NCBI GenBank assembly: GCA_950295325.1
Contig: OX485806.1
Coordinates: 36,830,001 to 36,894,000 of the forward strand
Length of the DNA: 64,000 nt
From: Polytrichum commune
Taxonomy: Eukaryota; Streptophyta; Polytrichopsida; Polytrichales; Polytrichaceae
Direction: 5' to 3'
In this document: piece after piece, positions 45,130-55,148 of the stretch
Layout of the letters: each line of letters begins with the position of its first letter
How positions within the stretch are numbered: position 1 is the first letter of the stretch
The notes under the pieces: generated by a model
What the model was told of the DNA's origin: nothing
What the model saw: the letters and a program-made list of their open reading frames with translations, nothing else
The model's database searches: none
Program-made: the position numbers and the translations under genes

Positions 45130-45191
45130 GTTGTTTGATCCATATATTAATTTGAGACTATAGAAAGTCTCAATTTAACGAATATAGTGTT
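45130..45191 (-). repeat. Right terminus of element 2
   Basis: In reverse sense: AACACTATATTCGTTAAATT, then GAGACTTTCTATAGTCTC, a short hairpin. The MITE (5803) and the left end of element 1 carry the same hairpin at the corresponding end, whereas the opposite ends carry direct GAGAC boxes. The two ends of the family are therefore consistently different. Confidence 0.85.
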
Positions 45192-45195
45192 TGGT

Positions 45196-48100
45196 GCAAG
45201 ATTTATTCCTAGGTATGTGTAGGGTTCGTGTTGGTTTAGGACTGGTATAGGTTGGTTTCTATAGTTTATGTTGGTGGATTGGATTAGGGCCTTGAAGGTT
45301 GTGGGGTTAAGTTTAGATTTGTTTGGATATCTAGTTACTGTGCATTTTGGTATTCCTAGATCCATTCCTGCCCATTTGCAGAATTTGTCTAGTTTATGTA
45401 ATTGTGTTTGTAGTGTCTCTAGTTTGTTGGCTATTGCTGCAAGATCATCTGCATATACTGCTGATGAGATTTTGATTCTAGACGTACCGAAAGTATATCC
45501 ATTGTTTCCTTGTTGTAGCCATCTGAGTAGGGGCTCTAGAAATATGATGAATAAGTATGGGCTAAGGGTATCGCCTTGTATTGTACCTCTTTGGATATGG
45601 ATTGGTAGGGTTTTTCCGAAGTGTTCGCCAGTAAATATGGTTGAAGATTGTGAGTATATGTTTCTTATGAGGTTTATTGAGTCAGTGGGGTAACCCAAGT
45701 CTTTCATTATGGCTAAGAGTCTGGCGTGGTCAATGGAGCCAAAGGCGTTTTTGAAGTCAATGTAGAGAATATATATATCTTGGTTTGTAAGTCTTGCGTC
45801 TTCAAGCGCTGCGATTAGTATTTGGATTTGTCTGGAGGTGCTTCTTTCTGCTCTGAACCCTTCTTGGCTATCGTGTAGTATTTGGTATCTTTCTCCGTAT
45901 GCTGATAGGATAGAGGTTAGTGTACTTGTGTAAAATTTATATATGGTGTTAGCTAGTGCAATAGGTCTGTGATTTGTTAGTTGTGATGGGTTGTCTTTTT
46001 TGTATAATAAAACTGTTAGGCTAGTTTTCCATGATGCGGGAATTTATTTTTGTTTATAGCAGTGCTTAAATAATAGAAAAGTAGTTTGTGAAAGCGCGGA
46101 GGCATATTTTTGAAAATTGAGTTGGGAATTTTGTTTGGGCCTGGGGCTTTGTTATTATTTAGGTTTTTAAGACAGAAGTCGTAGGTTTCTTTATCAAAGT
46201 ATGTGTGTAAGGGAATTTGGGGTTCTCCTCGTTTGTCAATTGTGTACCCTTCTAGGTCGTGCCATGGGTATTGTCTGACTCCACATGTACAGTGAAGTGA
46301 GTGTGTATTTTGATGGTAGCACGTGGGGACTGTTGGGCGGTTACTGATGGATTATTGTGCGTAAATATCTGATGCAATGTCTTCAGGACTGGTTAATATG
46401 TTATTTTGTCTATCAATGATGGAGTCAAGAGGTGAAGTTTCAGTGTTTTTGAAGACTTTACGATTTATTTTCTTGGGGTTTTTTTCATACATTTGGCGGT
46501 ATTTCGATACGGCTTTTAGAATGCAGTCTCTAGTATATTTTGTGGTGATTTTTTTGGCTTCTTTATTTGCAGTTTTTGCGAGGGCCGCTATTGTGTTAAT
46601 CCATTCATCAGAGGATGCTGTTGTAGCACGTGGGTGCGGGATGTTGATGTGTTGGTAGTTTCGGATATCGGTTAGGATGGGGTGCACTAGCCAGCTTGGG
46701 TCATGTTGTGCTATGTAAATGGTTTTTCTGATGATGTGATATGTGTTGAGGTGTCTTTTCTATTCTCTAGCTTGTTTGCGTGGTAGAAAACCGCCTTGTT
46801 ACGATGTTCTGGTTGTGAGGTTGGGTAGTGGGTCTGCTTTGCAGGTTTTTTCGATTGTTTCTGAGATTTTGTTTATAATGTAGTCGAGTGATGCACAGGC
46901 ATCTAGCCATTGATCAGGTGTTAAGTATTGGTGGTTTTCTAGTAGTGTGATAAGTTCTTTAAGTTGGGTGGAGTTTTCTTCAAAGAATATTGTGTTAAAT
47001 TTTTCTAGGTTTTCAGGTGGTATCGGGTTCAGTATTCTAGTTGGTGGGGTGTTTGTAGGGGGTGGGGGTCTGGCTATAAGTGTGTTGTGTGGGATGTGTA
47101 ATGTGACCGGATAGTGATCAGAATTTAGATTCATGTTTGTGTTTGTAGTGGAGGTGAATTTGCTGTTGTCTGGGGAGTGAATGTAGAAACCATCTATTAG
47201 GCTTGTTGATGTGTAGTTGTAGCCACCTTGTCTTGAGATACTAGTGTTGGTTTGAATATATTTTAAGTTGAGAGATGTGGTGAAGTTTTTTCATTGGAAG
47301 TCTTCTTCTTGTGGGGGGGTGTTAGTGTTGTTATTTTGTCTGCCCTTGAGTGCAATATCTCTGTTAAAGTCACCGCAGAGTGTATATATGTGATTGGGGT
47401 GTATAGTGATTTCGTTAGTGATTTCGTTCTTAAGGTGTGGGATAAGACATGTGTCTTCTAAGTGCGTGGGCATATACATGTGTATGATTAGCTAAGGTAT
47501 TAGTGGGTGGTTATTTATTTTTATTATTTGGAGATATGGGGAGATGTTTGCTGGTGTGAGGATTTTGGTGACATTTTCCGAGAATGCATATTTGTGATGG
47601 ATAAGTGTAAGTAGGCCACCTCTTCCGGGGGTATAAGGCATCATTTGTTGGATGCACCTTGTGAGTGCGTGTGTGTTGTTGAAAATGAGTTTGAATTCCG
47701 GGAATAGGTTTTGTATATATTTCGTAGATTTGTTTACAGTAAGTTTGGTTTCTTGGATATGTACGATTGTTGTGTTGTTTAGAGAGTTGTTTATTAAGCT
47801 TTATAGGTTTGGTAGTGATGTGTTGAATGATGACGCATTCCAAGTTATTATGGTCGTTTCATGTTCGGTGTTGGTGTTTATTCTTGTGATTGGTGTGGGA
47901 GCGGCTGGGATTGGGGGTGGGTGTGAGTATTCGCTGATGTTTTCTAAACATCTAAGTGTTTCGGTTATCAACTGGTTTGGGAGGAAAGGGAATTCTTTCT
48001 TGAGTGGTTGATGTAGGTGTGGTTACTTGGTTGTGGATGAATTCGTATATTTTTGCGTGTATTGAGTTTTGAGGGAGTATTATATGTTGATTGTTTCCTA

Positions 48101-48500
48101 TGAACGTTGTGTAGGGGTGCGGTGTTAGTATGTGTCGCTCGGGGGGGTTGGTGAGGTTAGCTAGTCTAATGATTAATGTGTTGGTCCATATGTTATTAAA
48201 GTGGTAATTTTGGGGTTGGGCTAGCATGTTATGGCATATGTCTATTGCGGGGTGGATGGTAATAATTAGGGCGTATAGCATATGGGTTGGTGGCGACTGG
48301 TTTTGTGTTTGGGTATAATGGTGTAGATGTGGGTATATGGTGATTGCTTGGGGGTGTAGTGGGTGTGTGTGTTTTAGGATAGGGGCGAATGTATTTGCTA
48401 GGTGTTGATATTCAGGTTGTAGTTTTATAGTATTTGGGATAAAATACGTGTTGGCTCTTTTTTTGTGTGTAATAGGGTGTGTTCGTAGAATATCAGGCAT
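45196..48500 (-). pseudogene. LINE ORF2: APE-type endonuclease and reverse transcriptase
   Basis: Reading down the minus strand: an ATG at 48,500 immediately after the 2A motif; endonuclease motifs TWNASSFN (near 47,850), HIQETKL, LCGDFNRDI (near 47,370) and SDHYPV (near 47,118); then RT motifs NNNKAPGPNKIPN (near 46,150), YIDFKNAFGSIDH, RGTIQGDTLSP and SAVYADDLAAI (near 45,455). The protein is cut at 45,196 by giant element 2 and continues at 29,041. Frameshifts lie near 47,980 and 46,038. At least five in-frame stops (TAA or TAG) are present, each one C-to-T step from CAA, CAG or CGA. It is thus a pseudogene of a once complete ORF2. RT clade not assigned. Confidence 0.8.
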
Positions 48501-48542
48501 TGGTCCTGGGTTAAGTTCGATGTCCCCGCATTTTAGTAGATC
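48501..48542 (-). other. 2A ribosome-skipping motif before LINE ORF2
   Basis: The minus-strand frame reads ILDLLKCGDIELNPGP directly followed by MPDILR. GDIELNPGP occupies 48,501-48,527. This matches the 2A/CHYSEL consensus D-(V/I)-E-x-N-P-G-P, including the usual upstream DLL..C/GD context. 2A makes the ribosome skip the last Gly-Pro bond and release two proteins from one frame. It is known from some picornaviruses and from several animal and trypanosome non-LTR retrotransposons; here it would separate an upstream product from the endonuclease-RT protein. Confidence 0.85.
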
Positions 48543-51209
48543 TAGTATGTCAATGAAGTAATATCCGTAGAATTGAAGTGTTTTTGGTTTCTCATATTTA
48601 TTTTTAGATATTTCAAAAATGTGAATTTGGTTGTGGTAAAGAGGTTAGGCATAGCGGGTGTGGTTTTTTCTACTATTTCTGGTGAGAAGTGTGACGTTGC
48701 ATTGTTTGTAGGTAGTGGGTTTGTTACTGAGTTAGGTTTCCAATTTTTTATGAAGTGGTATGTGTTATTTATGTGGCGGGGCCGGTAGGCCGAGGCCATT
48801 TTGTTATTTGGGTAGGGATTGTATTTTGAATATGGGTGTTTATATTTTTGGTAGGGTTTGTATTTAGGGTGGAGGTGGTATTTGGAGTGGGGGTAAGGTG
48901 TGGGTTTTAGGTACAAGTTGTATGTAGGGTGAGGCTTGTGAGATTTTGAGTTAGATTGGGTTGCTTGTTTTGGTTGGTACCTATACGCTTGTTGGTATTT
49001 GTGTTTTGGGTATATTTTGGTTTTTGGATGAAGTTTATGTTTTAGGTGGACTCTATGATTTGGATGAAGCTTGTCCCTTGGATGAAGATTATGCTTTAGG
49101 TGAGGGCTATATCTTGGATGAGAATAGTATTGTGGGTGGGACCGGGGTATTTTTTGTTTTAGGTGGGAATCTTGTTGTGGGGGGGGATGTTATATTTCCT
49201 AATTGAGTGGGTAAAGGGCGTGTTTTGTTTGTTTTTGGGTTTTTCATGTTTTTGGTTTTAATTATGGTAATCGGGTTGGGTGGGGTGTATGTGATGTTAC
49301 TAGGTTGTTTAGGTGTGAGGGGAGGTTTAGGTTTTGGTTGTGTATTGTGGTTAGGATGTAAACTATGCTTTGGATGTGATTTGAGTTTAGGGTGGAATCT
49401 ATTTCTTGATGAGTACTTGTATTGTGAGAGAGGCCATTGTACTTTTTGTTTTGGATGGGCGGTAAAATTTGGATGCGTAGTGTGTTGTGTTCGGGGGTTG
49501 TATTTTGTGTAGTTGTTAGTGTGATTTGGTACATTTATAAGTTTTATATTTGATGTACTTGAAATAATAGGGAAGTATCTATATAGGTTAGTTGTTTTTG
49601 GTTGTGTCTTACTTGGTTTTTGATTTTTGATGAATGTTAGTTTTGTTGTAGAGGGGATGTGGTGTAGGGTGGGTATTATGTTTTCTTGTTGTTTAGGTAG
49701 GGGGTGTGAGATCACATAGTATTTAGGTACTTGATTTGTCATTAAGGTCGGTTTCCAGTTGGTGAGGTGATTTTTTCGGTTAGTTTTGTGGCGAGGCCGG
49801 TAGGCCGAGGCCATTTTGTTTGTTGGGTGTTGTTTGTATTTTGAGTAGGGGTCGGGTTGTGAGTGGGGGTAGAGTACGAATTTCTGTCGGGGTTTATGTT
49901 TAGGATGTAGTCTATTTTGTTGGCATGCCTTTAGGTTAGGGTGGGTTCCTTGTTCATGATGTGGGTTATGTTTTGGATGAGATATGTGTGTTGAGTGGCT
50001 TATGTGTTTTGAGTGGGATCCATGTCTTGGATGAAGGTAGTTCATTGGGTGTGGTATGTGTTTTGGGTACTTTCCGTAATTTGGGGTGTGTGTAATGTTA
50101 CTTGATTGTTTAGATGTGATGGGGGTATTTAGTTGTGGGTGTGGCCTTTGTTTAGGGTGTATCCTATATTTTAGATGCGGTTTGGATGTAGGATGAAGTT
50201 CGTTTCTTGTGAGGTGCCTACATTGTGAGTGGGGCTGTTGTATTTTGTGTTTTGGATGAGAAGTATAGTTTGGATGTGTGGTGTGTTTTGTTCGGAGAGT
50301 ATGTTTTGGGTTGTTGTTGTGTGGGTGGTTAGTGTAATTTGGTTTGTTTATAGATATTTGATTTACATTTGTTGTACTTGAGGTAGAGGGGTAGTATTTA
50401 TGTAGGTTAGTTGTTTTGATTTTTGGTATTTTAATGAGTGCACGGTTAATTGTAGGGGTAGTGTGATGTTGGGCGGGTATTATGTTTTCTTGTTGTTTGG
50501 TTAAGGGGTATGCGTTTGCATAGTGTTTAGATATTTGGTTTGTTATTGGGGTAGGTTTCCAATTAGTGAGGTGGAGTTTGCGGTTAGTATTGTGGCGAAG
50601 CCGGTAGGCCAGGGCCATTTTGTTTGTTGAGTATTGTTTGTACTTTGGGTGTGAATGATGTTTAGGATGTAATTTATTTTGTTGGTGTGTTGTTAGGTTA
50701 GGATGGGTTTCTTGTTTATGGTGTGGGTTATGTTTTGGGAGAGGTATGTATTTTGAGTATAGTATGTGTATCGGATGGTCTTTATGTCTTGAATAAAGGT
50801 AGTGTAATTGTTTTGGATACTTTCCGTACTCGGTATGAAGGTTGCTTGTTGGGTGGGGATAGTGCCTTAGGTGGTAATTATATTTTGGACGAAGCTGGGG
50901 TACTTTGTAACTTGTATGTATTCTGTATTTTATACAGAGAGTGTATATTGTACGGAGGTTGTAGTACGGGATGTATATGTATTCTGGTATATGTATTGGG
51001 TGGGTGGTTTGTTGGGGCCTACCGTATTGGGGTATAGGTGAAGTATGATTGTATTTCGTATAAGTCTTTTGACACCGTAGGGTACTTTGTATGCAACTAG
51101 GGTATAGTATGTTTATTCTAGTATGTATTTGTATTTTGCTATATATTTCTATGTATTTGGGGTAGTATTGTAGTAAATAATTTTTTTTTGCTTGGCGGTT
51201 TGTGGTCAC
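48542..51209 (-). repeat. Three ~0.9-1-kb tandem units in the LINE, upstream of 2A
   Basis: Each unit contains NKMA(S/L)AYR.RH.TNR..HLTNWKP (near 48,790, 49,805 and 50,610) followed by a Lys/Thr/Asn-rich part that aligns with the region leading into 2A. In the two outer units the 2A position reads YFPIISSTSNIKLINVP or a similar degenerate string, so only the unit next to ORF2 keeps a consensus 2A. The frame 51,209-49,107 (700 codons, very rich in His, Pro, Lys, Thr, Tyr) has no ATG at its start and overlaps the ORF1 stop by a base; I treat it as repeated LINE sequence, perhaps once translated, not as an independent gene. Confidence 0.65.
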
Positions 51210-53011
51210 TCCACATTTGGTTGGTCTTTAAGCATAAGGTTAGGATTTACCGAGCCGGTAATTTGTTGCATCCCGGTAAGTGCTAGGGTTAGAGTATTTT
51301 GGATGTCTAGCATTTGTTTTTTCATTTTGTCATTTATTTCGTCCGCATATATGTGTGCTTCTCTCACAATATCATTTTTTAATTCTCTCATGTCTTTATG
51401 AAGCTCAAGTTTGAGTTTCTTGTTGCCTTCCTCAATAGCTTCTTTCATGACTGTAAAAACATCCCCTTTTGTAGCACTTTCCTCCCCTTGAGTTTGGTTT
51501 TGAATGGCTTCAATAGTGTTTACCAAACACGTATTGGTGTCTTCAAATCCAAATTTGATTAGTAATTCCTTGGAGGGTTTGTCTATGCCTTCAATACTCC
51601 GGCGGTGAGGGGTAATTTCAACATGGTAAGTTCCGATTTTTACCTCTTTCCCTACAAATTTCCTATACACATAGGGGTTGAGGCATTCCACGTTGGCACT
51701 TCCGTTATGTCTCAAACCGTCTTGCTTGTGGAACCATATAGAAACAACATTCTTGGTTCCTAGTATTTTGCAAATTTCTAATGAGGTGTCATCAATATTC
51801 ATCAATATTGGGAGGTTGTAAAAGGTTAGAATAAGGGCCTCTTTTTTTGCCTTTTGCTCTAGTGTGAGAGAGGGGCCATTCTTTACTTGACCTTCAAGGA
51901 TTTGGTGGTGTGTAGCTACTTGAAGAGTTTGGATTTTTTTGGCTTGAAGGGGGGTAGGGGCAACAAGATAGGCATGATTGTTAGCGGTGCTCTTTTGAAC
52001 TTCAACAACCTCAAAATTGTGACCTCTTCTAAAGCTATTTTCTAGGACATCAAGAAAGAGAGCATGAGGTGTCAACCCAATTAGTGCATCATTTGAGATT
52101 TTGATAGAAAGATTGTTGCTCCTAGCAATGGAGTGGTATGACTTGCATACCTTGCCAAGGCTCCCAACATTGGAGTGAGGTTCAAGCTGGAGGATGAAGG
52201 GTCTAAGACCCGTGAGTAGGGCTACTCCGTCGGTTTGAGGGTTAAGGAGGTGAAGTTTAACTATCCCAGCCCATACTCCTTTAACTCCTCCTCTCTTAAT
52301 ACTCATGCATAAGACTGAGATAGGTTCAATGAGGTTAGTACCAAGTGGAATGTGCATGTCAATTAGCCTTTCTTTAACAAGCTCCTTAATGTGATTGTGG
52401 AATAAGGGGTTGTTAGGGAGCTGAAAATGAATGGCAATTTGAAAATCTAAAGACATGCATGAAATGGGGTCGATTTCAATTTCGGATGGGAGCTGGGTGA
52501 GGTTAAGGTGCTGCCCCGGGAGTCCATCACTTCTCACACTTGGATACAAAATTTGTGGCACTCTTGGGTAGGAGATGCTTACGCTTTCAAGCTCCTCGGC
52601 TTCCTTACGAGGGATGCCCCTTGTAACTCTATCAGCAATGGTTTCATCTGAAAATAATTCCTCAATCCCTTGCTCTATAGCTAGGTATTCCATGGTTTCG
52701 AAGCCTAACCACAATTTGAGTTTCTGGTTTAATGGAGTTTCGGTGGTGTGAATCCCGGTTCGGGGGGAGATTACCTTCTGGGTGTTTGAAGGCGGGGAAG
52801 CTCCTGCCCGGTCCCTGGACCTCTTCCCATTGGCTGCCGCTTTCGAGTTTGATTTAGCCTTCTCTGCCAGCAGTTTTTTCAGACTTAGCGACGGGGAGTC
52901 TATCTCCATGGTGTCATCCTCTTCCCCAAATACTTTGGCTAGAGCCTTTGGGATCAGCTCCCTTCCTGCCCCGTTGCCACTGTCCCGGAGGGGGGCCCTT
53001 GTTGAGGCCAT
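51206..53011 (-). CDS. LINE ORF1 protein
   Basis: ATG at 53,011 (MASTRAPLRDSGNGAGREL) gives 601 residues; the frame is open further upstream to 53,647 but that part translates 5'-UTR repeats. The product has an acidic Ser-rich N-terminus (EEDDTMEIDSPSLSLKKLL), a basic patch (NGKRSRDRAG), a central globular region with IDPISCMSLDFQIAIHF, an RRM-like stretch (ALILTFYNLPILMNIDDTS..VVSIWFHKQDG), and a C-terminal predicted coiled coil (AIEEGNKKLKLELHKDMREL). This layout fits LINE ORF1 proteins that bind RNA and form the transposition particle. Intact in this copy, unlike ORF2. Assignment is by position and layout. Confidence 0.65.
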   Translation of the reverse strand: MASTRAPLRDSGNGAGRELIPKALAKVFGEEDDTMEIDSPSLSLKKLLAEKAKSNSKAAANGKRSRDRAGASPPSNTQKVISPRTGIHTTETPLNQKLKLWLGFETMEYLAIEQGIEELFSDETIADRVTRGIPRKEAEELESVSISYPRVPQILYPSVRSDGLPGQHLNLTQLPSEIEIDPISCMSLDFQIAIHFQLPNNPLFHNHIKELVKERLIDMHIPLGTNLIEPISVLCMSIKRGGVKGVWAGIVKLHLLNPQTDGVALLTGLRPFILQLEPHSNVGSLGKVCKSYHSIARSNNLSIKISNDALIGLTPHALFLDVLENSFRRGHNFEVVEVQKSTANNHAYLVAPTPLQAKKIQTLQVATHHQILEGQVKNGPSLTLEQKAKKEALILTFYNLPILMNIDDTSLEICKILGTKNVVSIWFHKQDGLRHNGSANVECLNPYVYRKFVGKEVKIGTYHVEITPHRRSIEGIDKPSKELLIKFGFEDTNTCLVNTIEAIQNQTQGEESATKGDVFTVMKEAIEEGNKKLKLELHKDMRELKNDIVREAHIYADEINDKMKKQMLDIQNTLTLALTGMQQITGSVNPNLMLKDQPNVE

Positions 53012-54163
53012 TTCGGTCTGTGCTGTGTTGTGGGAGCGGCGGTGATTCGTTAGACACTGTGTTGCAATAGGGTGAGAATCATGGTAGGTTTGAGGCGAAC
53101 TCCTGCTGGATCGGCGATGAGAATGCGGCGATGAGTCTCGGGGGCGGCACTTGATCTGTAGACCTGCAGGGTTAGAATTAGGGTAGATATGCTGCGGATT
53201 TTTGCTGGGTTGGCATTGAGAGTGTGATGATGCGCTACGGGGGCGGTGCTTGATCTGTAGACCTGCGAGGTTAGGATTGAAGTAGATCTGATGCTGGTCG
53301 CCTTTGGTTTCTACAATCTTCCTACTGCAGCTCTGGTGTGGGTTCGCACATGTCGTCGATTTTGATTTGTTGATGTTGTGAGTAGTCTCTTTTCCAATGC
53401 TGCTGGTTCCTCGTGTTTCTGTAGGCCTTCGGTGTAGATTTGAGCAACTATGTTGTGCTGGATCCCCGCCTGTAACGCCGCCTCCCCTATCTTCCGTTTC
53501 GACCCCCTCCCTGCTCCGTTCGTTGGTGCTGTATGATTTCCCTCTGCGTAAGGCAAATGTCGCTACCTGCAGATCTACTCTGTGTTGGGAGTGTGTTTCT
53601 AGACCTAGTTGATAAGCATCTATACTATGTGTAAGAAACAGGTACAATGTAGTAGCAATGTGAATGAAAGAAAAAAAGAGCCTTTGGCTCCTCCTGTTCG
53701 ACTCTCTGTCTATTTCTGAAGGTGTATTTCCCGGCTCAGTGTGGCGATCTAGAGTGTCAGTATGCTTGGGTCATGGGTGCTTGTTTTCCCTTCCCCTAAT
53801 GTGATACACACAATTTTCAGATCTAATCGAATATCAGTGGAGCAATGCAGTTCCCCTAATCATAATTAAGCAGAGTCCCAGCTCTTCAGAGTGCTCTACT
53901 TCTTAAGATTCAACTGACATTTCCACATACCTAATTCACCAGATCTAAAACTTGAGCATACACAATACCCCTCAACACTGCCAAGCCCTTCTCCAAACAC
54001 ACTGGCCGTCTGTTTCCTAGTGAGCGCGGGGTCACTGCAAGGCCAGCCTCCTAGCAGTACGCACATAAATCTACAGCGGTTTCTCTACCGTCGCACACCT
54101 CACCGGGAAGGCTAAGCTCTCAGCAGCTCTCTCATCGTTCCCTCGGTTCCATCGGTTGATATC
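53012..54163 (-). promoter_or_regulatory. LINE 5' UTR with ~98-bp repeats
   Basis: Two to three diverged ~98-bp units at about 53,090-53,310 contain GGGGGCGG, CTTGATCTGTAGACCTGC and GTTAGGATT landmarks. Monomer repeats in the 5' UTR are common in LINE promoters. The region ends at the TSD CTACTAATT (54,164). Confidence 0.6.
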
Positions 54164-54172
54164 CTACTAATT

Positions 54173-54621
54173 CACTACTTAATTCCACTATTCTTCTAGT
54201 TCTAAGAGCTCCAAATCCGAGAGAGGAGAGAGAGAGAGAGGAGAGGGAGAAAATGAAGAGAGAAAATGAGGAGGAGGGGAGGGCACCCAAGGCCACAAGC
54301 CCCTTCACAATCCCCTACTTAGTAGGACCTTATCCTATCCATTAAACCTTCACCCTCTAAACCAACAAAGGCATGTTCCAATTCAAACATTTAAATCAAA
54401 GGACCTTACCCTTGCTTCCTCAAATGCTACTCACTGAATCACAACACTCCCTAATGTCACTAAGCTTCTAATTCACCACACAAAATGGCTTAAGGCCTAA
54501 ACATAAATCCACATCAAGCCTCACTCTTTTTATACTTTTGATTGTTTTAATAACACTCCAATTGCAACTCTAATTAAATTCTAAACATAAAACAAATATA
54601 AGCACTCATTTTGGGCTCATA
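54173..54621 (-). repeat. 5' portion of LTR-like copy E
   Basis: Matches bases 119-430 of copy A in reverse (blocks TTAGAAGCTTAGTGACATTA, GGTGAAGGTTTAATGGATA, TCCTACTAAGTAGG). A GA/CT-rich run lies at 54,216-54,275. Confidence 0.75.
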
Positions 54622-55148
54622 GTGGCGATGTGTGGTTTCGCGGACGTCGTCTGTGACATGAAAATGTCATGTGGGACATCTTGCTCGACGGAGGCATTTA
54701 TTTTTGGGAATTTTTAGGGTGATGCATTGTTTTGTTCGACGGCCCTTGTGACAGTAGGATATTCTGTGTGACATCATATTGGACATTACAAATTTTTAGG
54801 ATGTGTTGTGGACAAAAACATAGCAGGTCTGTTCATGAGGATGTCGTTTTCCAAATGAGCCCGCCTTGCCGTGGATGATTGCCTCAACTTCTCAAACACG
54901 GTACTGACATCAAGCTGCTTGGCTATTAGAACAACCAATTGTGAGAGGGTCATTACTTAGGGCATCTACGGGAATAAACAACGACGTCACATGTTGCACC
55001 AGACCATGGGATAGACATAAAGAACGCAACGAACAACTGTAGACCAAGACTATGCAAATCATAAAATGCAATGTATTGATTGATACAACATATTGCAACC
55101 AGAAGGCCGCATTTACACATCAATCGCTAGTTGCCCAAAAATTTAAAC
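54622..55148 (-). other. CACTA sequence downstream of its gene
   Basis: Contains short GACGTC, GTGACAT and GACAT repeats like those next to both termini. It is the continuation of 26,888 across the copy-E insertion. No gene recognised. Confidence 0.5.

Larger units (their letters stand above)
29046..45191. mobile_element. Giant 4-bp-TSD DNA transposon, element 2 (16.1 kb)
   Basis: Termini are AACACTATATTCGTTAAATT and its inverted partner; the 4-bp TSD is TGGT (29,042-29,045 and 45,192-45,195). Removing the element and one TSD restores the LINE RT frame, so the boundaries are exact. Right half: plus-strand DUF7869-like transposase (41,604-44,660) with an 11-copy palindrome array upstream. Left half: minus-strand cargo exons (36,428-29,562) encoding ParB/Srx-like, methyltransferase-like and FCP1-like HAD domains. 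About 30 copies of a 22-bp palindrome lie in promoters, introns and even exons. I know of no described plant transposon with this cargo; CACTA is excluded by the TSD. Confidence 0.9.
27893..54163 (-). mobile_element. LINE (non-LTR retrotransposon) split by giant element 2
   Basis: The minus-strand LINE is about 10.1 kb once the 29,046-45,191 insertion is removed. Order in its own sense: 5' UTR (54,163-53,012) with ~98-bp repeats, ORF1 (53,011-51,206), a repeated Pro/His/Lys/Tyr-rich region (51,209-48,542), a 2A motif (48,501-48,527), and an APE-type endonuclease/reverse-transcriptase polyprotein (48,500-45,196 and 29,041-28,019). The 9-bp TSD CTACTAATT lies at 27,884-27,892 and 54,164-54,172. 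The 3' end lacks a poly-A tail (minus-strand ending CACAACACCGCCT). Frameshifts and nonsense codons show that it is dead. Confidence 0.8.
26889..54621 (-). mobile_element. TGTGAG-family LTR-like element, copy E, split by a LINE
   Basis: The reverse-oriented copy has its 3' end TGTGAGGCCAAACCACCCACC (plus-strand reading) at 26,889 and its 5' end at 54,621 (reverse complement TATGAGCCCAAAATGAGTGC). Flanking 5-mers are GTGGT (26,884-26,888) and GTGGC (54,622-54,626), one mismatch. Removing the LINE at 27,893-54,163 leaves about 1.45 kb, close to copy A (1471 bp), with which it shares the TATGAG start and long internal blocks. The coincidence of length, TSD and subfamily makes this reconstruction solid. 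Confidence 0.8.

Noticed and set aside
29046-45191. Reading giant element 2 (and element 1, MITE) as CACTA because it contains CACTATA at the ends
   Set aside because: Flanking trinucleotides do not match. Matching 4-bp repeats appear two bases further out in all three members (TGGT, CTAT, TCCA), and the encoded transposase-like protein is not En/Spm-type.
49107-51209. A 700-codon independent protein gene
   Set aside because: No ATG at its start, extreme composition, internal tandem units, and its position inside the LINE between ORF1 and the 2A motif.
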